From assembly GCA_037447655.1 (NCBI GenBank), contig JBBHKE010001317.1, positions 92,501-156,500 on the forward strand: DNA of 64,000 nucleotides, written 5' to 3'. This document shows positions 35,643 to 47,591 of this stretch, piece after piece; positions within the stretch are counted from its first letter, which is position 1, and each line of letters begins with the position of its first letter. The notes under the pieces were generated by a model that saw only the letters and a program-made list of their open reading frames with translations, made no database searches and was not told the origin of the DNA. The DNA comes from Zygnema cylindricum (Eukaryota > Streptophyta > Zygnematophyceae > Zygnematales > Zygnemataceae). Made by a program: the position numbers and the translations under genes.

Positions 35643-36929
35643 TTTAGCGGCAGCGGAAGACATAGAAGTGCACTAGAAGGACATCAAAACCGCATTCTTA
35701 CACGGAGAATTGGAAGAAGAGATCTTCATGCGACAACCGGAAGGATTTGTGGAGAAAGGTGAAGAAAGTAAGGTGTGTGATTGATAAAGTCCCCTTATGG
35801 ACTAAAACAAGCTCCACGCCAATGGAACAAAAAGCTAGACGAGTTTTTAACGAGTTTGGGATATATCTGAATTAGTTCGGATCATTCCATCTATTTATTT
35901 GAGGATGAGGAAGGTATAATTTTCATTGCCATATATGTTGATGAGTTTCTTGTTTTGAGTAAATCAATGGAGATAATTAATAGATTGAAAAAGGATCTAA
36001 AGAGTAGATTTGAAATGAAAGATTTCGGGGAGGCAAAGTATATTTTGGGAATTCAGATGGAGAGGGATAGAGAAAAGAAAACAATTAGACTTACTCAAAA
36101 GGAAGCAATTGGGAATATACTGGAAAAATTACAAATGGATAAAGCAAATAGTTGTACGACTCCAATGAACTTAAAGAAGGGAAATGAGGGGAGCTCAGAA
36201 GAGGAAATCTTGATCTTGGATAATGAGTTAGGACTTGAGGAAAGGATTTTCGTGCAAACTATTCCGTACAGACAAGTTGTCGGTAGTTTAATCTGTTTTA
36301 TGAACTGTACTCGTCCTGATATAGTTGCAGTTGTAGGAGTATTAAGTAGGAGTCTGAATGATCACAGGAAGAAAGATTGGGAAGTGGCCAAAAGAGTCAT
36401 GCGGTACTTGATAGGAACAAGAGATATATGGTTGCATTTGGGAGGGGATAATACTAACATCACCACTTGGGGTGATGCCAGTTATGGGGATGCTCCGATG
36501 AGGAGGTGTACTTCTGGTTATGTGTTATATGTTAGGAATCGAGCTTGGTGTTGGAGCAGCAAGCAACAAAAGGTGATTGCTCAGTCCACCATGGAGGCTG
36601 AGTATATGGCCTCTTGTTCGGCTGTGAAATAATTAATGTGGGTGAAATCTTTACTTCAAGAATTCGGATATATGAAGAATGGAGTGCAAAAAATATTTTG
36701 TGAAAATCAGGCTGCGATTGCAATTACAGCAAACCCTAAGCATCACTTTAAAGCAAAACATATGGATATTCGTTTGAGCTTTGTTAGTGAAAAGGTTGAG
36801 AATAAAATAATTAGCTTGGAATATAAACTAGATGGAGAGATGGTAGCAGATATGATGATTAAACCGGTTCCTTCTCCCAAACTTACATTTTTTAGGAATA
36901 AATGTGGGCTGAAGCAAAAGCTAGACTAG
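35643..36929 (+). pseudogene. Copia F reverse transcriptase and RNase H
   Basis: After stops and frameshifts, PYGLKQAPRQWNKKLDEFLT and IYVDEFLVLS are readable; the active site YVDD has become YVDE. Open from 35955 to a TAA at 36630 with the connection and RNase H (TTWGDASYGD, QSTMEAEYMAS), then MWVKSLLQEFGYMK and FCENQAAIAITANPKHHFK to the end at 36929. Confidence 0.9.
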
Positions 36930-36942
36930 AAAATAAGGGGAG
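36930..36942 (+). other. Copia F polypurine tract
   Basis: AAAATAAGGGGAG just before TGTTGAAAAAGG. The same 13 bases precede the 3' LTR of G on the minus strand; I has one change. Confidence 0.85.
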
Positions 36943-37864
36943 TGTTGAAAAAGGTATTTTATAGTCTTGTTCTTTTTGGTCTTCCAACAACCCTTATACT
37001 TGTCGTAGTCACTAAGGACTTGCAGGCAGCCATGGCTGTCTCATGCAGGTAAGAAGAGTGAACAGAAGCTTTAGTTTGCTACAAAAGTTAGGCGGTCCCT
37101 AGTAGGACTTGATCCGGTGACCTCCGGATAATAGCCGTACGGCGCAGCCGTCAGCCTTATCCAGTAGGTCTTAACGAAACGATATACATATTGGGTTTGG
37201 AACAAATATATATTGTAACACATTGGCATACTTCATTTAACTTATTACGTGATGAAATGAACATAAAACGTGCGGGACCGCACGAAATAAAGTACCGCAC
37301 AAAACGACATCGAATTGAAAATCGTTCGTGATCGACGACTCACGGAGGAGCCGAAATTCCGTAGTGGTTTTTGGCAGTTTGCTAAGTATATGTCGGCAGA
37401 TGACACGTGGCAAGGGATGATTGGACAGCGGGTATTACGAATGGAGCAACTTCGATTCAGAAACTAACAAGCGTCAGCGGACCGGTCATGCCGTACTATG
37501 GTCGTACAAGAAGTACAGCGCTACTTGTACGTTCTTGTACCTTACAGTCTTTTGATTGGATAGGTACACTAGTAGTAGGCTTAGAGAGGTAGTTTAGGTC
37601 TTAGAATATTTCTTGGGTTTCAGCCTCTCTCCCAAAGAGCACTTGTATTTATATGCCAACTTTGGTCAGCCATAACTTAATGCTCGGGTGAGCAATTTCA
37701 GTGACTCTTTTTGCTACGGACTAGGAATCCACGCTACACAGGGGTGTATTTGGTCAGAGTTTTGGGTCCCACGGTGGGACTTTTCTATGCCAAATTCAAA
37801 AGTGTAAATACTATCCTAGAGTCTTCACATAAGCTGGACATTGTGTGTACCAATAGAGGTCACA
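36943..37864 (+). repeat. Copia F 3' LTR
   Basis: Starts TGTTGAAAAAGG, ends GGTCACA; 922 bases. It contains the tRNA-like module (37098-37168, minus) and a TATA region GTATTTATATGCC. Confidence 0.88.
37098..37168 (-). other. tRNA-like module in copia F 3' LTR
   Basis: On the minus strand TGGATAAGGCTG (A-box-like, 37163-37152) and GGATCAAGTCC (B-box-like, 37115-37105) are about 36 bases apart, between short complementary flanks (CCTACT and AGTAGG). Confidence 0.55.
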
Positions 37865-37872
37865 GAATTTTA

Positions 37873-38470
37873 AAGTTTCACAAAAAGAAAAATTGTAGAA
37901 ATTTTACCCCCATGATCCATGTTATGTTTTTTGCATCTCACACTATTTCAAGCCTATTAAGTTTGACAAGTATAACGACTTTTTTTTTTATCAACCAAAA
38001 TAGAAAAACTGTATTTGGTTTGTGTTAATTTATAGTTTTTTGTATATACCAAATACATTAACTAAAACTTTTTGATCTTATTTAATTGTTAATACAAAAA
38101 ATGAAATATCCGATTAAATTTTTGACAAAAGACATGTATAACAAAAAAAAACAAACAAATGATGATAACTCTTAGTTGTTGCTTTTGTTCTGTTTTGCAG
38201 TATAAAAAAACGAAAAAAATAACAAATTTTACCCCCGCCATCGATGTTATCGTATTTCTATTTTAAAATGTTTTAAGCCTATTAAGTTTCATAAACACAA
38301 CGACTACATTTATAATCGACGATGATAGATTAAACTATATTTGGTTTGTTGCGAGTTATAGTTTGTTATATAAACCAAAAAACATTAACTAATTTTTTTT
38401 AGCCTAACGTAATTGCTGATAAAAATAATGAAAATAAAATCATATACATATAGAATTAGTATATTTGTAC
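37873..38470. repeat. Tandem repeat of about 325 bp at the Crypton R1 3' flank (two units)
   Basis: Units start near 37873 and 38198. Shared landmarks are ACAAATTTTACCCCC-like, CAAGCCTATTAAGTTT, TATTTGGTTTGTGTT and AACATTAACTAA. Confidence 0.85.
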
Positions 38471-38901
38471 ACGATATCCAACTTAATGATGAAAACACAT
38501 TGGGTAGCAAATATTAAATACTTTATTGTGAATATTAATTAAAATGAACATTTTGTGAAATATAATACAAAAAACATTAAGTTTGACAACATTAAAGGTT
38601 ACACGTCTTTTTTTTATCAAATAAAAAAACAAGTAATGTAATCTTAGGGTTTGAACTAAATAAAACAAAAAAACCAATAAAATATACACATATAATGGGC
38701 CGAAAATAATAAAACTATAAACAAACTTATTAACCGAGTTTGAATTTCAAAAAAAACCTGCTAAAATAAACATTATAGGTTTTTACAAATTTCAAAAGCT
38801 ACAAAAAACACATTTATAACAAGTGCCAAAAAAGTCCCACAAAGTTCAATTTTTTTTTTTTTGTTTTCAGTCGCTATTCTCTTTGATATGTCGCGCATAC
38901 T

Positions 38902-41900
38902 CTATTTGTTCACGAATTGGCGATCTTGCAACCTGTCCAATGCTGTAATTAATGTTACCTCATTTTCCTCTACAATTCTACCAACATCTACCAAGATGAC
39001 ATTCCAATTATAAAACTTTTGAGATTCTCCTTTCTTTCAGCTAGTTCCACTTGATTCCAACTTCGCGATGGAAGGAAGTCCACCTATACCATCATGGTAT
39101 GCTTTCCACACATCTTTTATCAGTTGTAGTCGAGCTCTAATTTGTGTCATCAAAGAAACTTGATTTGAGTTTTCTTGTAATGGAACAGGACGTGGAAATT
39201 CGTCAGTTGTTCTTGTCGTTTCTACAGGGGTTTCATGTTCTTGGCCTTCACTTCGATAAAAATAACGTGCACGAGTCCCAATTCCTATGATTCATTTTCT
39301 GATGGTCTATTTTGATTTTCATAGGGTTTTTTTTCATGCAATGTATCTCCGTGACCCTTCATCATGTGCATAATAGGGGTTAACTTTTCATCTATAATAC
39401 ACATTTTCTCTTTGAAACTTGAAAGTGTCTCTTTTACATAACACATTTCCTCTCCCATGAAATCAATATTTGTTCCACAAGTTTGACTCCACATAAATAA
39501 CGAATCAACTGATTTTCCCACCTTTGGGATCGTCATCGGCACATTTGCTTCGGCATCTGCAATTGCAGCCCACATGTATGATGCTTCAAGACATGTTTTT
39601 TGACTTCAATTTTGAACGAGACCACAAAGAATAATAGAACTGTTTGTGCTTGAAGATAGGAAGATCGAAAATATATCATGGAAAAAAACATGGTCTTGTA
39701 AAAACACAGTTTTAAGCCATAATGTGTTGTGAAGGAAATTTCGAGCGCTTAAAATCTAGTTCAGATTAAGAAGCTCGAGCATTCTTCTACACAAAAAAAA
39801 AATTGTATGCTTTAATAGACGAATAAGTCATTAATTATAAAACAAAAAAAAGAAAAATAATTCATTAAAAGTAAAACTAAAAAAGGAATGTCACAAAGAG
39901 AGAAAAAAAGAAAAAAATAAAAAAGAGGAGAGAGAAAGAGAGAAAAAGAAAAAAAAAATATTAAAGGAAAAAAAACATAGAAAAATCAACATGAAAGCAG
40001 GACAAATTTTAACAAAATAGAAAAACAATTTAAATGACAAAAAAAAATGGAAATAAACAAAAAACAACAAAAAAAAGGTCAAAAAATTGAACAAAAACAA
40101 TTATATACAATAAAAAATATATATATAAAGAAAATGTGACGAACATAAAAACACGTAAGATTACTTGACATAAAAAAGTAATGATATAAATGTTGACAAC
40201 TTTTTTAAAAATACCGCTGGTAGCTCAACATATGTCGTTTGGACCCACGGCCAAAACATAGTACAAAGGGTAGTAGGGGGTTCCACTCTAGAATGAGGTA
40301 GAAAATATTTCTTGGAGTTGTTTTCGTGGCCACAGGCTTGAAGTACAATGTCTGTTGGTAAATCTGTGACGCATGAATATGAGAAGTGGTCGGATGTCCA
40401 ACGTCTCGTCACATTGATGGCTTCTTGATCATCACAGAAAAATTTACCATAAAAAAATCAAACTTGGAAAATTAGAATATAGATAACAAAACTTCATTAT
40501 TTCAAATAAATGCATGATAAAAATCAAATGTTGAGTTTACAAAAACGCACCCTCTTGTCGCCAACATCGTTGCTCTTTGACGATGTCTTGTATAGGTTTT
40601 ATGAGATAAGGAAATATTTTTGGTTTTGAATGCATTTTTTATTTACAAGAACTGTTTATTGTAGCAAAGAGGCTGTATGAACAGTGTTTCTTTTCCTTCT
40701 TGGTCTTTCGCTAAAAATCTCCCTTCCGTCAAGGGTTCCCCGTACTAGGTTTTATTTGTCGAAAAATTGGGAGTTGCATTTTCGTTTGTAGCTAATTCCC
40801 ACATCCAAAAAAACTGTTGGGCCACAATACTTACCGGACAAATAAGAAAGTCTAAGTGACGCATGCATCCGATAAATTATGCACGACCATTTTGCTGATA
40901 ATAAACACCATTAAAAAAACCCAATAAAATTAGTAAAATTTGTTTTGGGTTATTTACAAAACATTACGAAAATACACATTTTGTTAAAGCTTTAGTTTTA
41001 TGGATTACTTACTACCTTAGTTTTCCCATTTCTTGTAATCATCACCGAAAACATAACCCTTGTCCGGCCCTAGATAAGGAATATCATACGAAAAAACATC
41101 CGCTAACTGAGCAATTTTGGAATCATCACCACAACTGAGGCACGTATGGTTCGTGATAAATTGTATCATTCAAAAAACAAAAGAAAAACAACAAAGAGAT
41201 AAAAAATAACAATGTTACAAATATAATGTGAGCTTCATTTAAAAATAATGTACCTTTTCTCCCAAAAAACAAAAATTACATCACCAAAAAAATTAAAAAA
41301 ACAACAGAAGCAGAACAAATGAAAATGTGACAAACATAATGGGAGGTTTATTTTAAAATAATGTATATTTCCTCCCAAGAAACAAAAATTGCACATTATA
41401 TTCGTCCCTGTTTTAAATAGAATTTGGAGTTAACCCCTAAAAACTAGTAGAATCTCTAAACTACTTGTTAAAATAAATGTAATATGAAATCAAAAAAAAA
41501 ATCCAAACCGTAAAACAAAAAAATCAAATTATAAACTGAAAAAAAATGCACTCAATAAAATAAAGTGTAAATTAAAAAACAACATGAATCAAAAAAATAA
41601 AATACGAGATTTAGTAAATTTATCAATACATTCCTCATTTGAATGCTGGTATATGGTTCTATCCCAATTTTTTTTTCTTTGTGCTTTCCTTTGCCCAACT
41701 CTAACCAAAATATTGAAAATCCTTTGTAATCTTTGAGAGATTACGCTTCTTGTATGCCTTTCTAGCAGTCTTCATAGTTATTTCTTTAAATATTAGTTGT
41801 ATTTTTTTTAGACTCCAGTAAAAGTTTTTGGGTGATGTTGTTGTCTCTAAGGTTTTGACCCTCCCTCCTTTTATGGCTAATTGCGTTTTTTATGAGTCTT

Positions 41901-42255
41901 AAAGCCCTTTCACCTATTGTATTAGTGTAGTATAGCTTATGTTTTCGTTATTCTCTAGTAGTCAATTAACCCTATGAGGTGTAATTGCTACATTTGGGTG
42001 CGCTTGTGCACTCTAAAAATTTTCATACTGATTTAAACCAACTTGATAAGCTTGTGTTATGTTTGGGTTACGTTGTTTTAATGTATCTCTGATGATCCGT
42101 GCTCGATTTGACTCACTTTATTGTGGGGCGACTTTTATTCCTACATTGTTATCGTCATCTTCTAAACGAACAATTTTTTGACAGTTTCCAAATGCGAGCT
42201 CTGAGACACTACTAGGTAAAATTTGGAAAATTCCCTTACGCCTAAAAAACATCGA
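38902..42255 (-). pseudogene. Crypton-type tyrosine recombinase with GCR1_C-like domain, copy R1
   Basis: Minus-strand blocks in order: a stop-laden frame (42250-41630) with RIIRDTLKQRNPNITQAYQV, like a core-binding domain; 41160-41026 with YLGPDKGYVFGDDYKKWEN; 40864-40560 with MRHLDFLICPVSIVAQQFFW and NFSTNKT-stop-YGEPL, matching the RH-D-CP block of Cryptons. Then KTYTRHRQRATMLATRG (the HxxR box, with H to Y and R to H) and an apparent intron to DDQEAINVTRRWTSDHFSYS, CVTDLP (catalytic Tyr replaced by Cys). YFLPHSRVEPPTTL and MFWPWVQ follow, then a coiled-coil-like part (39575-39285) and a GCR1_C-like end (WKAYHDGIGGLPSIAKLES, stop at 38902). Cryptons cut and paste DNA through a Tyr recombinase; this copy is dead. 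Family call from motif order, not a search. Confidence 0.8.
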
Positions 42256-42380
42256 AAAGAAAAAATATATAAATAAAAAAACAAAAACATAATAAAAAGA
42301 AAATAATAAAAAAAACCTTTTAAAAAGTTTAATTTAAAAGAAAGGAGCTAAAGAAGAACAAGTAAAGGAAAAAAAAAATG

Positions 42381-42429
<49 letters not shown>
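42381..42429 (+). repeat. Poly-A tract of 49 bases
   Basis: An uninterrupted run of A preceded by AAAAAAAATG. It may be a retroposition tail or a collapsed assembly repeat. Confidence 0.9.
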
Positions 42430-42431
<2 letters not shown>

Positions 42432-42545
42432 GTAAGTTTAGGGTTAGGCTGTAAGATTTAGGGTTAGGTTGTAGGATTTAGGGTCAGGTTGTTGGATTTA
42501 GGGTTATGCTGTAGGATTTAGGGTTAGGTTGGGGATTGAAGGTTA
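42430..42545 (+). repeat. Telomere-like minisatellite, 20-bp unit
   Basis: Five to six units of TGTAGGATTTAGGGTTAGGT with small changes. Each carries TTTAGGG, the plant telomere word, but the spacing is 20, so it is not a plain interstitial telomere. Confidence 0.85.
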
Positions 42546-43480
42546 CGTTGAAAAATTTAGTTGTAGGTTTTAACACTAGATACGTTAAAACGTAAATCAA
42601 AACCTATGGTTAAAGCGCACGTAATAAATAGATTAATCTACGTCCATATTTAATTACGTTTTAAAACGATACAATTTGAAACGAAATCATTTGCGATTCA
42701 TACTAAAAAAAAGTTTGTTCACAATTAAGCGTACGAAATTCGCGCGTAAAGTTAATGTACATTGGAGAGTACGGATTGTACGGAATTCGCGCTGAGAGGT
42801 AATCTATATTGGAGAGTACGCAATTCAATATTACCACGTACGGACATCCGCGAGGAGAGTTGATCTACACTGAAAAGAATAGAATTTCACTTTCGACTGT
42901 ACCGAAATCAATAAATAACGTCACATTTTGGAGTAAGTAAATCGTACGCGCGGATTTTTCTGGTACTTTTTAAAATTTGAATATAACACAACTTCTCCGC
43001 TTTCAAAATACCTTGTCCTCCTTTCAAAATACTACTTCAATGATGATTGTAGGATATTTTTATACTCTCCGCATAGGATCCTCATTTCACATAGCGTACT
43101 AAAAAAAATTACACTTGCGGCGCTAAACGACGACAATATGACTGTACTTTTTTGTTTTGTTTTTAATTTCATAGGTGAATTGTTCTCACGTGACGCGTGG
43201 CTAATTTTTTAATTTTGTTTTTAATGCCAAAGGTCAAGTATTCTCACGTGACGCGCGACTCAGTTGTTCGACGGGTTAAATGGTAGTGCTTAAAGTGTGA
43301 ACGTTGATAATATTATGTAGATATTTTGAGCCGCGAACGCGATTTACATGTTTTCATGCGACGCGCATGACGCTATTTGTGGTGAATGGTCTATATGAGA
43401 ACGATGTAAGTATGAACACTTTGTTTTTTTTGTTTTTTTTGTCCATCTAGCCTAATCAGCGAGGAGGCTCCTAAAAGAAA
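42546..43480. other. Gene-free stretch
   Basis: No coding sequence is recognised. Several short repeats occur: GTACG-AATTCGCG followed by GGAGAGTACG (three times, 42720-42870) and TTCTCACGTGACGCG (twice, near 43190 and 43240). Confidence 0.5.
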
Positions 43481-43489
43481 TTCTCTGCG

Positions 43490-43985
43490 CTTCACACGAT
43501 AATTTTATATCCTTATCAATAACTGGGAGGGATTTACATTACCCTGGCAAAAAACTCCTCGAAGGTCTTTGTCGCCTACCAAATAGGATCTCCACCCAAT
43601 GCCTAATACCACTACAGTATACTGCTTCGCTCCTCCCTGAAGGTCTTTGCCGCCTACCAAATAGGATCTCCACCCAATGTCTAATACCACTACAGTATTC
43701 TGCTTCGCGCAGAGGGCAGACGGATCTCCCCCAAATGTCTAATACCACAATTATATACTGCTTCGCGCGGAGAGCAGACGGCGACAGAGGGTCGGTACAG
43801 GCCGAAACGATCAGACTCGTGGAGGCTAGAGGAGAGTAACGCCGACCGCAAGATAACCTCGCGGAGACTCTCGCAGATGCGGGTTCGACAAATTTCGAAT
43901 TGGCCCGCGAAAACGTCATCGGGCTAGGTATACCTGTCTTAGCTGGCGGCGTACGACGTCTCGTGGGAGGACACAAAAAGATTAA
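43490..43985. repeat. GC-rich island with a 78-bp tandem repeat
   Basis: Distinctly richer in G and C than the AT-rich flanks. The unit AAGGTCTTTG-CGCCTACCAA starts at 43562 and again at 43640 (period 78, so frame-neutral); a third, partial unit follows at about 43722 (CCAAATGTCTAATACCAC, CTGCTTCGCG). The minus strand stays open for 145 codons, repeating HWVEILFGRRQRPS, but matches no family I know. Confidence 0.8.
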
Positions 43986-45049
43986 TAGATGTTTTCGTGG
44001 TGGGCTATGTCAAAGCTCGACTAAAACAAAAAACGATTAAAACCAACGCACAAAGGCGTCTCAAATTAAACAAAATAAAAGACGTGCTCCTTATTGCCGC
44101 TATGTTATCGTTACGCCTATATCGTCGATCTCCTCGATACGCTACTACTCAAAATAGAGTAGTTTGGGTAGAATTTCATTAGACGAAAAGTGAGGTTTGT
44201 TACTGGGGGACGTACTTTTTCGTCCAAGGTCGTACAAAGCCGTACCTTAATTTTTTTTTTGTTAGACGAAACATCGTTACTGGAAATCTGTTGGGAGGCT
44301 CCAACGATGTAGGCGTAATTCATGGTTGTTGGATATTCTAATTTTTGAGATCCGCAAAGCAATAGTGCACATCATCCAGTGTGAAGATATTCTCCTCGCG
44401 AGAAGAGTTGCACGATACTGGTCGTGTACCATTGGTACACATTAAAAAGAAAAAAAATATCCACTTTGAACAAGCGATCACATGCTTACACGTCGTACGG
44501 GCCATGTGTTGCCTTCCTAGGTGGATGCAATTGAGCTAAAAATATCCTCGCACGCTCTGTCTGACATCCACCGACATTCAAAGTTTGTTGCGACCTTCAA
44601 AGTTTGCCGCAACCACTAAAGTTTGCCGCGTTTGTTTGCCATTCCGTTTCTAAATTTTAATTTCCATTTTCAAAATCAAAAACTGGCCACAAACTTGACA
44701 TAGAAATCATTAACTACCTCCGGTCGTACAGATATTTTGTTTTGACTTTCCGTTTTAAGATTTTTTTAAGATTTTCAAAATCTGGACTCTAACCTATGTG
44801 GCGCCAATCATAATTGAGGAAGGTTTGTTATTGGCTCAAAAAAATGGAGGGGACTTCTAATAAACGTTGCCAGTAGACTTTTGCGTACAATTACCAGGAT
44901 AGCCTAATGAAATTCTACCCTTAACCACTCAATTTGTTGTTTGCTTGTCGGTTGGTCCTTAGAGGCCAAAAATGTGTTTTAATTAAAAAAAAATTTGTCC
45001 CCATCGCCAATATATTTTTAATGTTGCTCAATTAAATATATTTTTACAA
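43986..45049. other. Gene-free stretch
   Basis: No gene is recognised. A short repeat AAAGTTTG(T/C)(T/C)GC lies three times at 44580-44630. Otherwise AT-rich. Confidence 0.5.
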
Positions 45050-46140
45050 TTGCACAATACTAATGCATTAATGATAATATAAAACACCCTTTATATATAA
45101 TATAACACAAATTAAAAAAAAAAAAAACATTAGCTATCTGATTAAATCTTAGACAAAAGGCATTTATAACAAAAAAAAACCAAATAAACGATAAGAATAG
45201 TTAATTGTTGCTTTTATTTTGTGTAATAGTATCACAAAACGAAAACATTTCACTCGCACGATCGATGCTATGGTTTTTGCTATCTTACAATGTTTTAAAC
45301 CTATTAAGATTGACAAACACAACGACTACATTTTTAATCGACCATAATAGAGAAATTGTATTTGGTTTGTGTGAAGTTATGTTTGTCATACATAAACCAA
45401 AAAAAATAACTAAACCTTTTTTATCTAACGTAATTAATGATAAAAAAAATGAAACATTTGGTTAAGTATTCGACAAAAGGCATTTATAAAAAAAAACCAA
45501 ATAAACGATGATAATATTTACCACTTGCTTTGATTTTCTGTCATAGTATCACAAAGGAAAAAATGTTGGAATTTTACTCCCGTGATCGATGTTATTATTT
45601 TTGTATCATACAGTGTTTCAAGCCTATTAAATTTGACAAATATAACGACTTTATTTTTTATGGACCATAATAGAGAAATTGTATTTGGTTTTTGTTACTT
45701 TATAGTTTGTTGTATATACCAAATACATTAACTACAAATTTTGGATCTAACGTAATTGTTGATACAAAAAATAAAATATCCGATTAAGTATTCGACAAAA
45801 GGCATGTATAACAAAAAAAAAACCAAATAAGGGAAGAGAACTCTTAGTCGTTGCTTTTGTTTTGTTTTGTAGTATCAAAAAACGAAAAATATGACAAATT
45901 TTACCCCCACGATCGATGTTATCGTTTTTCTATCTCACAATGTTTCAAGCCTATTAAGTTTCATTAACATAACGACTACATTTTTAATCGACGATGATAG
46001 ATAAACTATATTTGGTTTGTGTTGAGTTATAGTTTGTTATATAAACCAAAAAACATTAAGTAAAATTATTTAGCCTAACGTAATTATTGATAAAAATAAA
46101 GAAAATAAAATCATAAACATATAGAATTAGTGTGTGTGTA
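45050..46140. repeat. Tandem repeat of about 317-326 bp at the Crypton R2 3' flank
   Basis: Unit starts (TAGTATC) lie at 45227, 45544 and 45870, with part of an earlier unit from about 45050. Same unit as at 37873-38470. Confidence 0.85.
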
Positions 46141-46576
46141 CATGATATCCAACTTAATGATAAAAACACGTAGGGCAGCAAATATTTAATACTTTATTTT
46201 GTGAATATTAATTAAAATGAACATTTTGTGAAATATAATACAAAAAACATTAACTTCAACAACATTAAAGTTTACACGTCTTTTTTTTAACAAATAAAAA
46301 AACAAGTTATGTAATCTTAGGGTTTGAACTAAATAAAACAAAAAAACAAATAAAATATACACACATAATGGGCCGAAAATAATAAAACCATAAGAAAACT
46401 TATTACATGAGTTTGAATTTCAAAAAAAACCAACTTAAATAAACATTATAGGTTTCTACAAAGTTTCAAAAGCTACAAAAAACACATTTATAACAAGTGC
46501 CAAAAAAGTCCCACAAAGTTCAATTTAGATTTTTTTTGTTTTCAGTCGTTATTATCTTTCATATGTTGCCCATACT

Positions 46577-47560
46577 CTATTTGTTCACGAATTGGCGATC
46601 TTGCAACGTGTCGAATGTCGTACCTAATGTTACCTCATTTTCTTGTGCTATTCTACCAACTTCTACCAAGATGACATTCCAATTATAAAACTCCTGCGAT
46701 TCTCCTTTCCTACAACTAGTTCCACTTGATTCCAACTTCGCGAAGGACAGAATTTCACCTATACAATCAAAGTATGCTTTCCACACATCTTTTATCCTGT
46801 GTAGTCGAGCTCCAATTTGTGTCATCAAAGAAACTTGATTTGAGTTTTCTTGTAATGGAACAGGACGTGGAAATTCGTCAGTAGTTGTTGTCTTTTCTAC
46901 CCGGGTTTTATATTCTTCGTCTTCACTTCGAGAAAGATTACGTGCAAAAGTCCCAATTCCCATGGCTGATTCATTTTCTGATGGTCTATTTTGATTTTCA
47001 AAGGGTCCTCTTTCATGCAACGTATCTCCGTGACCCTTCATCATGTGCATAATATGGGTTAACTTCTCATCTAGAATACACATTTTCTCTTTCAAACTTG
47101 AAAGTGTCTCTTTTACATAACACATTTCCTCTCGCATATATCAATATTTGTTCCACAAGTTTGACTCCACATAAATAACGAATCAACTGATTTTCCCACC
47201 TTTGAGATCGTAATCGACACATTTGCTTCGGCATCTGCAATTGAAGCCCACATGTCTGATGCTTCAAGACATGTTTTTTGACTCAATTATGAACGACGAC
47301 CACAAAGGAGATTGTAACTATTCGTGCTTTAAGATAGGAAGATCATGAATTAAATCTTGACAAAAATATGGTCATGTAAAAACACAGTTTTAAGCCATAA
47401 CATGCTGTGAAGGAAATTTTGAGCGTTTAAATCTCGTTTGAATTTAGAAGCTTGAGCATTTTTTGGCACAAAAAAACATTTGTTTGTTTTAATAGAAGAA
47501 TAAGTAATTAAGTATTAAAAACAAAAGTATAATTCATTAAATAAAAAAAACTGAAATGTC

Positions 47561-47591
<31 letters not shown>

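Larger units (their letters stand above)
31811..37864 (+). mobile_element. Ty1/copia element F, near-complete but decayed
   Basis: 5' LTR (31811-32541, first about 208 bases missing), gag, protease, integrase, RT, RNase H, polypurine tract AAAATAAGGGGAG and full 3' LTR (36943-37864). LTRs share the TATA region and downstream hairpin with the G LTRs, so F, G, I and C form one group. Many stops. Confidence 0.9.
37873..42300 (-). mobile_element. Crypton-like tyrosine-recombinase DNA transposon R1
   Basis: Minus-strand element with a broken, intron-bearing recombinase gene (38902-42255) and two tandem units of about 325 bases downstream (37873-38470). It is homologous to R2 (45050-48657) over several kilobases in the same orientation. 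No LTRs or inverted ends are found, as expected for Cryptons. The left end abuts the F 3' LTR; the right end before the poly-A tract is a guess. Confidence 0.75.

Noticed and set aside
42430-42545. True interstitial telomere
   Set aside because: Unit is 20 bp with one TTTAGGG each, not a TTTAGGG array.
43539-43976. 145-codon minus frame in the GC-rich island as a gene
   Set aside because: Openness follows from the 78-bp repeat period; no start context or known family.
45050-46140. CRISPR array
   Set aside because: Units are over 300 bp and directly tandem, with no short repeat-spacer pattern, in a eukaryotic context.
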